From contig NZ_QJJJ01000001.1 in NCBI RefSeq assembly GCF_003201865.1, positions 186,001 to 250,000 on the forward strand: 64,000 bases of DNA, written 5' to 3'. Positions within the stretch are counted from its first letter, which is position 1. The number at the start of each line of letters is the position of its first letter. The translations under genes and the position numbers were made by a program. This DNA comes from Methylobacterium sp. B4. Its GTDB lineage: Bacteria; Pseudomonadota; Alphaproteobacteria; Rhizobiales; Beijerinckiaceae. Below are positions 18,900-27,057 of the stretch, in pieces. The notes below the pieces were generated by a model, which did no database searches, was not told the DNA's origin, and worked only from the letters and a program-made list of their open reading frames with translations.

Positions 18900-21800
18900 T
18901 CAGACCGCGTGCTCCCGCGGCCGGAACCGGGCGAAGCGGAGCGCCAGCAGCGGCAGCACGGCGAGGTTGAGGACGGTCGAGGTCGCGAGCCCACCGAGGA
19001 TGACGAGCGCCATCGGCCCCTCGATCTCCCGGCCGGGCTCCCCGGCGCCCAGCGCGAGCGGCAGCAGGCCGAGGCCGGTGACGAGGGAGGTCATCAGGAT
19101 CGGCACCAGACGATCCGCCGCGCCCTCGATGGCCGCGGCGGCGTTCCACGGCCGTCCCTCGACGAGGACGAGATGCTCGTAATGCGCGATCATCATGATG
19201 GTGTTGCGCAGCGAGATCCCGAACAGGGTCACGAAGCCCACGATCGAGCCCAGCGAGATCACCGCTCCGCTGAGCGCGACCGCCAGCACGCCGCCGATGA
19301 AGGCGAAGGGTGTGTTGACGAGCACCAGGGCGAGGTTGGTGAGCGAACCCGTCACGATCAGCAGCAGCAGCACGATCCCGAGCCCGGCCAGCGCCGAAGC
19401 GAGGGCGAGGTCGCGGGTCGCCCGCGCCTGGGCCTCGGCCGCGCCGCCGAAGCCGACGAAGGTGCCGGCGGGCAGCGTCACCTCGCGGGCGATCTTGCGC
19501 TTGGCCGCCTCGCTGAAGGAGGCGACGTCGCGCCCCTCCACGTTCGCCGTCACCACCCGCACGCGCTGGGCGCCGATATGCCCGACGGCGTAACGGCCCG
19601 AGGTCGCGTAGACGTCGGCCACCTGGGAGAGCCGGATGTAGCTGCCGCTCGGTGTACGCAGCGGCAGATCGCCCAGCGTCGGCAGGCGCGTGCGCGCGGC
19701 CCGCTCCAGCACCACCACGACGTTGAAGACGGCGTTGCCCTCGTAGGCCTGACCCACCGTGTCGCCCTGATAGGCGGTGCGCACGATCTCCAGCACCTCG
19801 ATGGCGTCGAGGCCCCAGTGGCGCAGGTCGGCCGGGCGCAGGCTCACGTTGATCTGCGGCAGACCCGGCGGGGACCGGAGCTGGACATCGGCCGCGCCCC
19901 GAACCTCGGCCAGTTCCCGGGCCACATCCCGGGCGGCGGCCTCGATCCGGTCGAGATCCGAGCCGTAGACGCTGACCACGACCGGGGCGGTGAAGCCCGA
20001 GACCACCTCTTCGATGCGCTCGGTCAGGAAGGTCTTCAGCGAAAAGCTCGCCCCGGGGGTAGCCGCCATCAGCGCCCGGATGCCGGCCTCGGCCCGCTCC
20101 TGCGCGGCGCCGTCGAGGCCCGGCTCGAGGCTGACATGGACCTCGCTGTCGTGGGTGCCGCCGAGATCGTAGCCGGCCTCGGCCCGCCCGACCTGCTGGG
20201 CGACGGCGCGCACGCCCGGCACCGCCTTGAGCCCGGCCGTGAGCCGTTCGCCGAGCCGCAGCGTCTCCTGCAGCGAGGTGCCCGGCGCGCTGGCCATGTG
20301 CAGGATGAGATGGCCCTCCTTGAGGTCCGGCAGGAACATGCCGCCGAAGGAGGGAACCAGCGCCGCCCCTCCGAGCGTGGCCGCGAGGCTGGCCGCGAAG
20401 ACGAGCCGCGGGCGCCGGTTGAGCCGTGCGAGCCCGCGGATATAGGCGCTGCGCACGGCGCGGGAGACCGGCGGGTCCCGGCTCGGCAGGTTCGTGCGGC
20501 CGGCGAGCAGCAGCCGGGACAGGGCCGGCGTCACCGTCAGGGCGACGGCGAGCGAGGTCAGCACGGCCAGGATGTAGGCGAGCGCCAGCGGCCCGAAGAG
20601 GCGGCCGGGCACGCCCGTGAGCGCCAGCACCGGCAGGAACACGAGCAGCACCGCGAAGGTGGCGTAGGCGACCGAGACCCGCACCTCCAGGATGGCGTCG
20701 AACACCACCCGCGCCTCCGGCGCCGGAGCCTCGGAGCGGCGGTTCTCCCGCAGGCGGCGCATCACGTTCTCGACGCCGATCACCGCGTCGTCGACGACCT
20801 CGCCGATGGCGATGGCCAGACCGCCCAGGGTCATCGTGTTGAGGCTCTCGCCCAGCGCGCCGAGCACCAGCACGGCGCCGATCAGCGAGAGCGGGATCGC
20901 CGTGGCGCTGATGAGCGCGGTGCGCCAGTCGGCGAGGAAGACGAACAGCACCACCACGACGAGGATGCCGCCGAGCGCCAGCGCCTGGACCACGTTGCTG
21001 GTGGCTTGCGTCACGAAGTTCGCCGGGCGGAACAGGTCGGCGCGCAGGGCGATCCCGTCCCGCTCCAGCCCGGGCCGCAGCTCGGCGAGAGCCGCCTCGA
21101 CCTGTGCCGTCACGTCGAGGGTGTTGGCGCCGTACTGCGCCCCGACCATCAGCAGGACGCCCGGCTGCCCGTCGACCAGCGCGGCGCTGATCGACGGCTC
21201 CGGGGCGTCGGCCACGTCGGCCACGTCGCCGAGCACCACGCTCGCCCCGCCCTCGTTGACGAGGACGGTGCGGGCCACCGCCTCCGGCGTCAGGGATTGG
21301 CCCTCGGTCTGCAGGGTGATGCGCTGGTTGACCGTGTCGACGAAGCCCGCCCCGCGCACGCCCGTCGCCTTGCGTCCGGCGGCGAGCACGTCGTTGAGGC
21401 CGATGCGGAAGCGGATGAGATCCTGCGGACGGACCTGGATGCGGATCGAGCGGACGTCGCCGCCGTAGACCAGCACCTCGCCGACGCCCGGCGCCGCCAG
21501 CAGGCGCAGGCGCAGGCGCCAATCGGCGACCGTGCGCAGATCCATCGCGGAGCGCGTCGGCGAGGTCAGGCCGATCAGGAGCACCGAACTGGTGGACGAG
21601 GTCAGCGCCGTCATTGCCGGCGGCAGCGCGCCCTGCGGCAGCCGGCTCGCCACCGCGGCGAGGCGCTCGTTCACGAGCTGGCGCGCCCGGTAGATGTCGC
21701 TGCCCGAGGTGAAGGTGACGGTGATGACCGACAGGCCCTGGATCGAGTTCGAGCGCATGGTCGCCAGACCCGGCAGGCCGCCGATCGCGACCTCGACGGC

Positions 21801-22082
21801 CTGCGTCACCAGCACCTCGACCTGTTCCGGGTTGAGGCCGGGCGCCTCGGTCTGGACCGTCACCGTGGGCGGCGCGAATTCCGGGAAGACGTCGTACTTG
21901 GCCGAACCGAGGGCGACGATGCCGTAAGCGGCCAGGGCCAGCACCACGGCCAGCACGATCCCGGGCCGGCGCACGGCGAAGGCCACGAGCGCCGCCTGGG
22001 GGCCGGACGGTGTGCGGGCCGCAGGGCGGGCGGAAGCGTCAGCGTCCCGGGCCGGATGCTGCGCGAGCCGTTCGTCGGACAT
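18900..22082 (-). CDS. RND efflux transporter inner-membrane permease, heavy-metal (CusA/CzcA-like) branch
   Basis: The protein has 1060 residues, matching full-length RND pumps: two repeats of one plus five helices with large periplasmic loops. Early features are YDVFPEFAPPTVTVQTEAPG and GLATMRSNSIQGLSVI. The transmembrane-4 charged motif reads GEVVDDAVIGVENVMRRL, the form seen in HME-type pumps. It uses the proton gradient to expel cations or other toxicants through a tripartite complex. The ATG lies 3 bases after the stop of the adaptor gene, so the two are co-translated. No outer-membrane factor gene is adjacent. A 1121-codon plus-strand frame over the gene is a shadow. Confidence 0.93.
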   Translation of the reverse strand: MSDERLAQHPARDADASARPAARTPSGPQAALVAFAVRRPGIVLAVVLALAAYGIVALGSAKYDVFPEFAPPTVTVQTEAPGLNPEQVEVLVTQAVEVAIGGLPGLATMRSNSIQGLSVITVTFTSGSDIYRARQLVNERLAAVASRLPQGALPPAMTALTSSTSSVLLIGLTSPTRSAMDLRTVADWRLRLRLLAAPGVGEVLVYGGDVRSIRIQVRPQDLIRFRIGLNDVLAAGRKATGVRGAGFVDTVNQRITLQTEGQSLTPEAVARTVLVNEGGASVVLGDVADVADAPEPSISAALVDGQPGVLLMVGAQYGANTLDVTAQVEAALAELRPGLERDGIALRADLFRPANFVTQATSNVVQALALGGILVVVVLFVFLADWRTALISATAIPLSLIGAVLVLGALGESLNTMTLGGLAIAIGEVVDDAVIGVENVMRRLRENRRSEAPAPEARVVFDAILEVRVSVAYATFAVLLVFLPVLALTGVPGRLFGPLALAYILAVLTSLAVALTVTPALSRLLLAGRTNLPSRDPPVSRAVRSAYIRGLARLNRRPRLVFAASLAATLGGAALVPSFGGMFLPDLKEGHLILHMASAPGTSLQETLRLGERLTAGLKAVPGVRAVAQQVGRAEAGYDLGGTHDSEVHVSLEPGLDGAAQERAEAGIRALMAATPGASFSLKTFLTERIEEVVSGFTAPVVVSVYGSDLDRIEAAARDVARELAEVRGAADVQLRSPPGLPQINVSLRPADLRHWGLDAIEVLEIVRTAYQGDTVGQAYEGNAVFNVVVVLERAARTRLPTLGDLPLRTPSGSYIRLSQVADVYATSGRYAVGHIGAQRVRVVTANVEGRDVASFSEAAKRKIAREVTLPAGTFVGFGGAAEAQARATRDLALASALAGLGIVLLLLIVTGSLTNLALVLVNTPFAFIGGVLAVALSGAVISLGSIVGFVTLFGISLRNTIMMIAHYEHLVLVEGRPWNAAAAIEGAADRLVPILMTSLVTGLGLLPLALGAGEPGREIEGPMALVILGGLATSTVLNLAVLPLLALRFARFRPREHAV

Positions 22083-22084
22083 GT

Positions 22085-23194
22085 TCAGTCGTCGTCCGTC
22101 TCGCCGGAGGCCTGGATCTGGCCCTTCATCTCCTCGGACAGCACCGCCTGCGGCCCGGTGACGACGATCTCCGCCGCGTCACCGAGGTCGTCGAGGACGA
22201 AGGAATCGGCCGAGATCGGCGCGTCGATCGGCAGGAGGTGGCGCGCGAAGGCGTCGTCGCCGACGCTGCGGTAGATCCAGGCGCGCCCCTGCCAGTGCAC
22301 CACCGCGCTCTCCGGCACGGCGATCCCCGGGGTTTCCCGCTCCGAGGTCAGGAAGGCCAGCGTGCTCATGCCCGGCAAGAGCCCGCTCTCGCCCGCGACC
22401 GTGTAGAAGTAGCTCACGCCCTGGATGCGCTGGTCGGTGCGCGTCGCGGGCGAGACGTAGCGCATGGGGACGCGCTCGCTCTGCGGGGGCACCTCGGCAT
22501 AGGCGGTGCCGGGCGGTGCCTTCAGCGTCTCGCCGGGCGGCAACGTCACCTGCACGAGAAATTCGGCCCGCTCGATCAGGCGGGTGATGACGCCGGAACG
22601 CTCGACGATGGCCCGGCCGATGACCGTGCCCCATTCCTGCTGTGCCGTCGCGGCCAGCGTGCGGACCTGGGACTGGGCCGCGGTGAGCGCGGCCTCGTCG
22701 GTGCGGAAGGTGCCCTCGGTCGTCTCCAGCTGGACCTGCGTGGCGTACTGGCCGAGGTTGCGCGCCCGGTTGAAGGCGTTGCGCGAGACCGCCGCCTTGG
22801 CTTCCGCGGTCTGCAACTGAGCCTTGGCGCTGGCGTAGTTGTTGGTGAGTTCGGTCACCCGGGCAAGATCGAGGACGGAGCCGTAGGCCTGCACCTCGAT
22901 CCGATGCGGCGCCCGGTTGAAGCGAACCGTCGCGACGCCGATGCGCGCCTGCTCGTCGTCGCTCAAGCGCACCACCGTGCGCCCGTCCTCCACGGAGACC
23001 CGCGAGGCGGGCCGGGACGGCGCCGGAGGAGGGGCGGCGGGCGAGGTCGGGCCGGCGAAGCGGTGCTGCAGGTCGGCGAGGACCGGACCGGCCTTCACCC
23101 GCAGGCCGGCCCCGGTTTCCGACAGCAGGAAGAGCGCGAGGGCGGCACAGGCGCCGAGCGTCAGCCCCATCGACAGGCCGACCCTGCCACGCAT
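22085..23194 (-). CDS. RND efflux periplasmic adaptor (membrane fusion protein)
   Basis: The 369-residue product has an N-terminal signal or anchor (about 8-27), then a barrel-sandwich and helical-hairpin region. The hairpin is short (LARVTELTNNYASAKAQLQ onward, about 108-165), as in heavy-metal adaptors. The late segment YFYTVAGESGLLPGMSTLAF is adaptor-typical. It bridges the permease encoded immediately downstream and an outer-membrane channel. ATG at 23194 is favoured over GTG at 23197 because GGAGG is then seven bases away. Metal-binding His/Met/Cys clusters are not obvious, so the substrate is open. Confidence 0.88.
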   Translation of the reverse strand: MRGRVGLSMGLTLGACAALALFLLSETGAGLRVKAGPVLADLQHRFAGPTSPAAPPPAPSRPASRVSVEDGRTVVRLSDDEQARIGVATVRFNRAPHRIEVQAYGSVLDLARVTELTNNYASAKAQLQTAEAKAAVSRNAFNRARNLGQYATQVQLETTEGTFRTDEAALTAAQSQVRTLAATAQQEWGTVIGRAIVERSGVITRLIERAEFLVQVTLPPGETLKAPPGTAYAEVPPQSERVPMRYVSPATRTDQRIQGVSYFYTVAGESGLLPGMSTLAFLTSERETPGIAVPESAVVHWQGRAWIYRSVGDDAFARHLLPIDAPISADSFVLDDLGDAAEIVVTGPQAVLSEEMKGQIQASGETDDD

Positions 23195-23595
23195 CACCCG
23201 ACCTCCCGTACCGCGCTTTCAGAGCGTGTATTGCCACTTTTGCCCGGTTTTGATGGCGAGGTCTACCCGGATTGGCGACCGTCAACCGCTGTCGCGCTTC
23301 GCCTGCTCTACGGCTGGCGTTCTCTCCGGATCACCGCTGCGACGGAGCTCGACGCTTGAGCGGATGGCATGAAAAAACCCGCCGCGGCGGAGCCGGGCGG
23401 GGGAAAGAGAGGGACCTCGTCCCCGACAGGGAACGGGTATGATGTCAACGCACGAGCGCGGCGCTTCACTCCGATGATTGACGCTGCGTCCCAATCGTTC
23501 CGACACGCAGCATCAGGAGAGCCGGCAACCGTCCGCGGACCGTCGTCCGGTCGGACGATCACGTCCACTCATTCGCGGCTGTGGCGGGAGGTGGC
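23195..23595. other. Intergenic region without a convincing protein gene
   Basis: This 401-bp stretch holds the promoter side of the RND operon and, at its centre, a leftward terminator-like element (described separately). It also contains a 7-bp inverted repeat GCTGCGT/ACGCAGC near 23485-23513. Short open frames here lack codon bias and start signals and are not called. Confidence 0.5.
23372..23450 (-). ncRNA. Candidate small RNA, or 3' UTR, ending in a rho-independent terminator
   Basis: Read on the minus strand, a small stem-loop (GTTCCC/GGGGAC, 23421-23437) is followed by a single-stranded pyrimidine run CCCTCTCTTTCCCCC and a GC-rich hairpin (stem CCCGCC/GGCGGG, 23378-23401). The last is followed by TTTTTT (23372-23377). 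This order is typical of alphaproteobacterial small RNAs. It may instead be the end of the transcript from the 23596-23880 gene. No promoter could be pinned down. Confidence 0.3.
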
Positions 23596-23880
23596 TTAAC
23601 CCGTGGCCCTGTCGGCGCCCTGGCTGCCCGACCCGCTGTGCTGGGCGAACTGGCCCGTGCGGCCGCCCTGCACCCGGCCCGCATTGGCCTGGGTCGGTGC
23701 GGCGCCGAAGCTCAGCGCCTCGACCCTCAATCCCCGCCCGCGCACGCTCTCGGGCAGGTCGGAATGATCATAGTAGCCGGCCTCGTGCGCCATGGCGTCC
23801 ATGGCCTGGATCTCGTTGGCGGCAGCGCCGGTCCAGAGGATCGCGCCCGTCCCGCTCTGCCGAATCTGGAAAACCGACAT
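23596..23880 (-). CDS. Small hypothetical protein
   Basis: This encodes 94 residues beginning MSVFQIRQSGTGAILWTGAAANEIQAMDAMA. The N-terminal half looks like a compact alpha/beta fold. The C-terminal 30 residues are Gly/Gln/Ser-rich and probably disordered. There is no signal peptide. GAGGCGAGGATG gives a plausible ribosome-binding site. The codon use and amino-acid composition favour a real gene over the opposing frames. The function is unknown. Confidence 0.6.
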   Translation of the reverse strand: MSVFQIRQSGTGAILWTGAAANEIQAMDAMAHEAGYYDHSDLPESVRGRGLRVEALSFGAAPTQANAGRVQGGRTGQFAQHSGSGSQGADRATG

Positions 23881-24010
23881 CCTCGCCTCCTCGCTGCCTA
23901 TCCCGTTAAGAGACGCGCCATCGCGTCCGGCGTTCCGGGAAGCCTCGACGGATTTTTCGTCGCGCTTCGGTCCGCGCAGCCGCTCTCCGCCCTCTCATTG
24001 CCTTGCGCCG

Positions 24011-24281
24011 TCACGCCGCGAGACGCGCCCGCAGGCCACCCGGGACGCGCTCGGACACCGCGACGCTCTTCGCTTGCAGGTCGAAATGGAAGGTCAGGCC
24101 GTTGCGCTGGATCGTGTCGCTGCAATCGGCGTTCACCCTGCCCTGCCTGTCGCGGCGTGCGAGGCCGTAGGGTGGCGTCCGATCCGACGGCCGTGCTTCC
24201 GAACCGGCTCTCCATCGCAAGGGCGCCGAGACCGAGGAGGGCGGCCGAGGCGGGAAGAGCCGCACGACACGTCGAGCGCAT
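24011..24281 (-). pseudogene. Frameshifted small secreted protein gene
   Basis: An ATG at 24281, five bases after the stop of the HD-domain gene, starts a plausible signal peptide (MRSTCRAALPASAALLGLGA). About 40 codons later the sensible sequence continues in a different frame as NADCSDTIQRNGLTFHFDLQ and ends at the stop at 24011. The ATG-to-stop distance, 271 bases, is one more than a multiple of three. I therefore infer a single-base indel between about 24150 and 24190 in a fourth gene of this operon. A sequencing error is possible. Confidence 0.4.
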
Positions 24282-24286
24282 CCGGC

Positions 24287-24943
24287 TCAAATTCCGGAAC
24301 TGCCGGACTGAAGTGCGGCAGCCTCCGCCGCGAGGTTGGCGCGGGCGTTGGCCTCCAGGCGGTCGTGGAAGAGGTCGGTCTGGTAGAGGCGCGATCGGGC
24401 GAGGAAGCGTTCGAGCACGCACCCACGGCCGAAACGCCAAGCGATGTCCGGGACGGCGGCGTATTCCTGCCGGATCGCCGCTGCGTAGGCCGTGTAGGCG
24501 GGTGGGGGAGCCCCGAGCACCGCGAGGTCGAGGTCGAGCATCAGGTGGGTGGCCGGGTCGGCGCTCGGCCCGTGCGCGGCGGTCTCCCGGATCATTGCCT
24601 CCGCCGCTCGAACCCGGTCCGTTTCGGCGGCCTCTCCGGCTTGCGCCGCGAGCAATTCGGCGCTTCGCGCCTCGTTGTCGTTGCGGCCGGTGTCGTAGAC
24701 GGCGTCGTGGAAGAAGATCGCCAGATCGACCGCGTCATGGTCGAGCCCGGTAAAATCGGCCATGCCGCGCACCGCGTCGTGCCCCGCCAGCAGATCCGCG
24801 ACGTGGGACCAGCCGTGATAGTGGCGTCCGACCGCGCCGTAGCCGCTCTGAAGCGCCCGCCACGCGGCTTGCGCGTCGGCGCCGTCTGCCGTGCGGGTCC
24901 AGAGTTCGGCGAAGCGCGTCCGCAGGGAGGCGTCCACGAGCAT
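24287..24943 (-). CDS. HD-superfamily metal-dependent phosphohydrolase
   Basis: The 218-residue protein has metal-binding HD motifs: HYHGWSH (about 42-48), the core FFHDAVYD (about 77-84), then a long helical part including FLARSRLYQTDLFHDRLE. This matches the predicted HD phosphohydrolase family COG4339, whose substrate is not established. The start is one base after the stop of the upstream secreted protein, so translation is likely coupled. Confidence 0.87.
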   Translation of the reverse strand: MLVDASLRTRFAELWTRTADGADAQAAWRALQSGYGAVGRHYHGWSHVADLLAGHDAVRGMADFTGLDHDAVDLAIFFHDAVYDTGRNDNEARSAELLAAQAGEAAETDRVRAAEAMIRETAAHGPSADPATHLMLDLDLAVLGAPPPAYTAYAAAIRQEYAAVPDIAWRFGRGCVLERFLARSRLYQTDLFHDRLEANARANLAAEAAALQSGSSGI

Positions 24944-24944
24944 C

Positions 24945-25589
24945 TCAAGGACCGGCGAGGGCGAGGTCGGCCGCCGGAAGCCAGCCCGCGACCGGGGCCT
25001 TGCCGCCCTGGTAGAGCGCCCGTACCCAGCTCTCGCGGCGCTCCAGCACCGCGACCGGGTCGTTCTCGACGAGGTAGGGGCTGCGCTTCGGGGCGGGACC
25101 GGGCTCCGGCCTCAGGCCGGCGCGGCGGGCGGTCACCAGGCCCACCGCCTGCCAGCGCTCCGATGTCTCGCCCGCTTCCGACGCCGTCTTCAGGAGCATG
25201 TAGGGCTTGCCCACCATGCTCCCGCTGGCCATCAGGCAGCCGCCATGGTCCTCGGCGAGCGTCAGGGCGGCGCCCTCGGAGGTGAAGGCGAGGGTGCCGG
25301 AGATGCGCTCGGCCTCGCCCGGATACCACGTCTCGACCGCGGCCCGGGAGCCCGAGAGCGTCCCGCGCAGAAGGAAGACGCAGCTGAACGACGGCGCGCC
25401 GCCGGGACCGGCCTCGCCGCGGCTCTCGTCGAAGACGCCCGCGACGGTTCCGCCGTTCACCGCCAGGGTCAGAGCACCGTAGCGGCCCGAGCCCGGCACC
25501 GGCTCCGCCGCCGCGCCGCCGCAGAGGGCGAGCGCGAGGGCGAGGCCGGATGCGGCCGCCCGGCGCCGCGGCCGACCCGGCATCCTCAC
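24945..25589 (-). CDS. Secreted hypothetical protein
   Basis: The 214-residue product has a basic N terminus (MRMPGRPRRR) and hydrophobic core, ending GGAAAEP, a Sec-type signal. The mature chain is mostly beta, with cysteines in FSCVFLLRG and HGGCLMASG. A C-terminal segment (VAVLERRESWVRALYQ, then GWLPAADL) resembles an SH3-like or bacterial wall-binding tail. The start overlaps the upstream stop by 4 bases (ATGA). The function is unknown; it belongs to a leftward operon starting at 26086. Confidence 0.75.
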   Translation of the reverse strand: MRMPGRPRRRAAASGLALALALCGGAAAEPVPGSGRYGALTLAVNGGTVAGVFDESRGEAGPGGAPSFSCVFLLRGTLSGSRAAVETWYPGEAERISGTLAFTSEGAALTLAEDHGGCLMASGSMVGKPYMLLKTASEAGETSERWQAVGLVTARRAGLRPEPGPAPKRSPYLVENDPVAVLERRESWVRALYQGGKAPVAGWLPAADLALAGP

Positions 25590-26086
25590 AGGTTCTTTTC
25601 CAGGATCTGGACCACGGCCGCGACCCGATCCTTGAAGTCGGCCACGTTGGAGAAGGGGCGCCAGTTCACGTCGAGGACGTTGCCGGCGAAGGTCAGGCCG
25701 TTGGGGTAGTTCGAGGCCGGGGCCGTCTTCTCGTCGAAGCGGATGCGGATCGACTTGAGTTTCGCGCGCAGCGCCTCGCGACCCATCTGGTCCTTGGTCA
25801 CGTCCTTCAAGCCGGCGGCCAGCGGCTCGAAGATCGTCTTCTCGAAGTAGCCCTCGTCGGAATAGTACTTCGCGTCGCCTGGAATCGTGAGCTGGTCCCA
25901 GGCCACCTCGACCGGCACGGGGAAGCCCGCCGCCTCCTGGATCGCCTTCTCCTGCGCCGGGTAGCGGCTTTCGCGGTAGGCCGCGATTGCCCGCCGCTCC
26001 GCGAGGCCGACGGTCGGCTCGGCCCGGAGGGCGGGGGCGGAGAGGAAGGTCGCAGCGGCAGCGAGAGCGGTTCGGCGTGAGATCAT
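25586..26086 (-). CDS. Secreted hypothetical protein, first gene of a leftward operon
   Basis: This encodes 166 residues beginning MISRRTALAAAATFLSAPALRA; the twin arginine followed by a hydrophobic stretch fits a Tat or Sec signal. The mature part (about 145 residues) has aromatic-rich segments KYYSDEGYFEKTIFEPL and NGLTFAGNVLDVNWRPFSN, with no family I recognise. ATG at 26086 is at the signal and preceded by AGGAGACTCCAGCGC; the longer upstream frame is rejected. Its last 4 bases overlap the next gene. Confidence 0.75.
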   Translation of the reverse strand: MISRRTALAAAATFLSAPALRAEPTVGLAERRAIAAYRESRYPAQEKAIQEAAGFPVPVEVAWDQLTIPGDAKYYSDEGYFEKTIFEPLAAGLKDVTKDQMGREALRAKLKSIRIRFDEKTAPASNYPNGLTFAGNVLDVNWRPFSNVADFKDRVAAVVQILEKNL

Positions 26087-26210
26087 GCGCTGGAGTCTCC
26101 TGAGACAGAGTGGGATCGAAGGGTCGGTAGGGACGCGGGCCGCGTCCCGAAATGGAATCGCTGTTAAGAAGCCGTCACAACGCGGCAGGCCCGGCGCGGA
26201 GCGTGACGAA

Positions 26211-26498
26211 ATGTTTGGACGGACAGCCTCGGCCGCGTGTCTCGCCGCGCTTCTCCTCGCGCCGCCGCTGGCCGCCGAGACGGCCAAGCTCCCCGCCGAG
26301 GTCGCGGCCTTCGTGGCGCGGCTGAAGGGGTGCCAGCACTGGGCCGGCGAAGAGCCCTACGACGCGGCCCGCGGCCGGGAGATCGCCGCCGCTGTCCGGA
26401 AACTGCGCTGCGACGCGATCGAAGCGGACGAGGCGCGGCTGCGGCGGCGGCACCGCGACGATCCTGCGGTTCTGAAAGCCCTTTCCGCGGCAGGCTGA
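26211..26498 (+). CDS. Small secreted protein, unknown function
   Basis: This encodes 95 residues with a signal peptide (MFGRTASAACLAALLLAPPLAA). The mature part is helical and charged, with single cysteines in KGCQHWAGE and KLRCDAIEADEA. GGAGCGTGACGAA precedes ATG 26211. It is divergent from the operon at 26086 and convergent with the membrane protein that follows. Similar small proteins occur in Methylobacterium-like genomes, but none has a known role. Confidence 0.65.
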   Translation: MFGRTASAACLAALLLAPPLAAETAKLPAEVAAFVARLKGCQHWAGEEPYDAARGREIAAAVRKLRCDAIEADEARLRRRHRDDPAVLKALSAAG

Positions 26499-26533
26499 GG
26501 CGGCGGACGGAGACGGTCGGCGGGTGCTCTCGG

Positions 26534-27055
26534 TCACCCGGCCGCCGCGCGACGGTTGCGGATCAGCGAGAGCAGCGCCCCGTAGATGCAGGCCAGGATC
26601 GCGCCCGCGAGCACGAGGAGCGTGATCGTCCGGTTCCAGAGCCGGTCGAGGCCGAGATCGGTGGTGACGAGGTCGGGGCGCGCCGGATCGGCCATGACGC
26701 CGGCGCTGTAATCGCCGAGATGCAGGCCGGAGAACACGTAGTTCACCCGGCGCTTCACCTCGCCCTGGGGCGTGCGCAGGCTCAGCGTCACGTCGCAGAT
26801 ATGGATGACGAGCTTGGTGCTGCACTTGCCCTCGCTGACCCGGGCGGCCGGGGCCGGCTGCGCCGTCCCGCGGACCTGCCAGTCCGAGATCACCACCGGC
26901 GCCGTGTAGACCGCGCTGGCGGCGAGGATGGCGCCGAGTGCTAGGACGCCGAACAGGACGAAGAAGCTGCCGGTCCAGCCGATGCGCTCGGGCGGCAGGC
27001 GCAAGGGCTCTGCGGGCTCGTTGGAGGCGGTCTTCGAAGCGGGGTTCATGGGCAT
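26534..27055 (-). CDS. Two-helix membrane protein, DUF3592-like
   Basis: The 173-residue protein has helices at about 30-53 (SFFVLFGVLALGAILAASAV) and 145-165 (LLVLAGAILACIYGALLSLI). A roughly 90-residue periplasmic beta domain sits between them, with cysteines in GKCSTK and HICDVTL. The layout resembles DUF3592 proteins. It starts 3 bases after the M48 peptidase stop and is therefore co-translated with it, suggesting a partner or substrate-delivery role, which is inference. Confidence 0.7.
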   Translation of the reverse strand: MPMNPASKTASNEPAEPLRLPPERIGWTGSFFVLFGVLALGAILAASAVYTAPVVISDWQVRGTAQPAPAARVSEGKCSTKLVIHICDVTLSLRTPQGEVKRRVNYVFSGLHLGDYSAGVMADPARPDLVTTDLGLDRLWNRTITLLVLAGAILACIYGALLSLIRNRRAAAG

Positions 27056-27057
27056 CC

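Noticed and set aside
18909-22274. 1121-codon plus-strand frame
   Set aside because: It lies opposite the RND permease, reads as charged low-complexity sequence and has no motif; a shadow.
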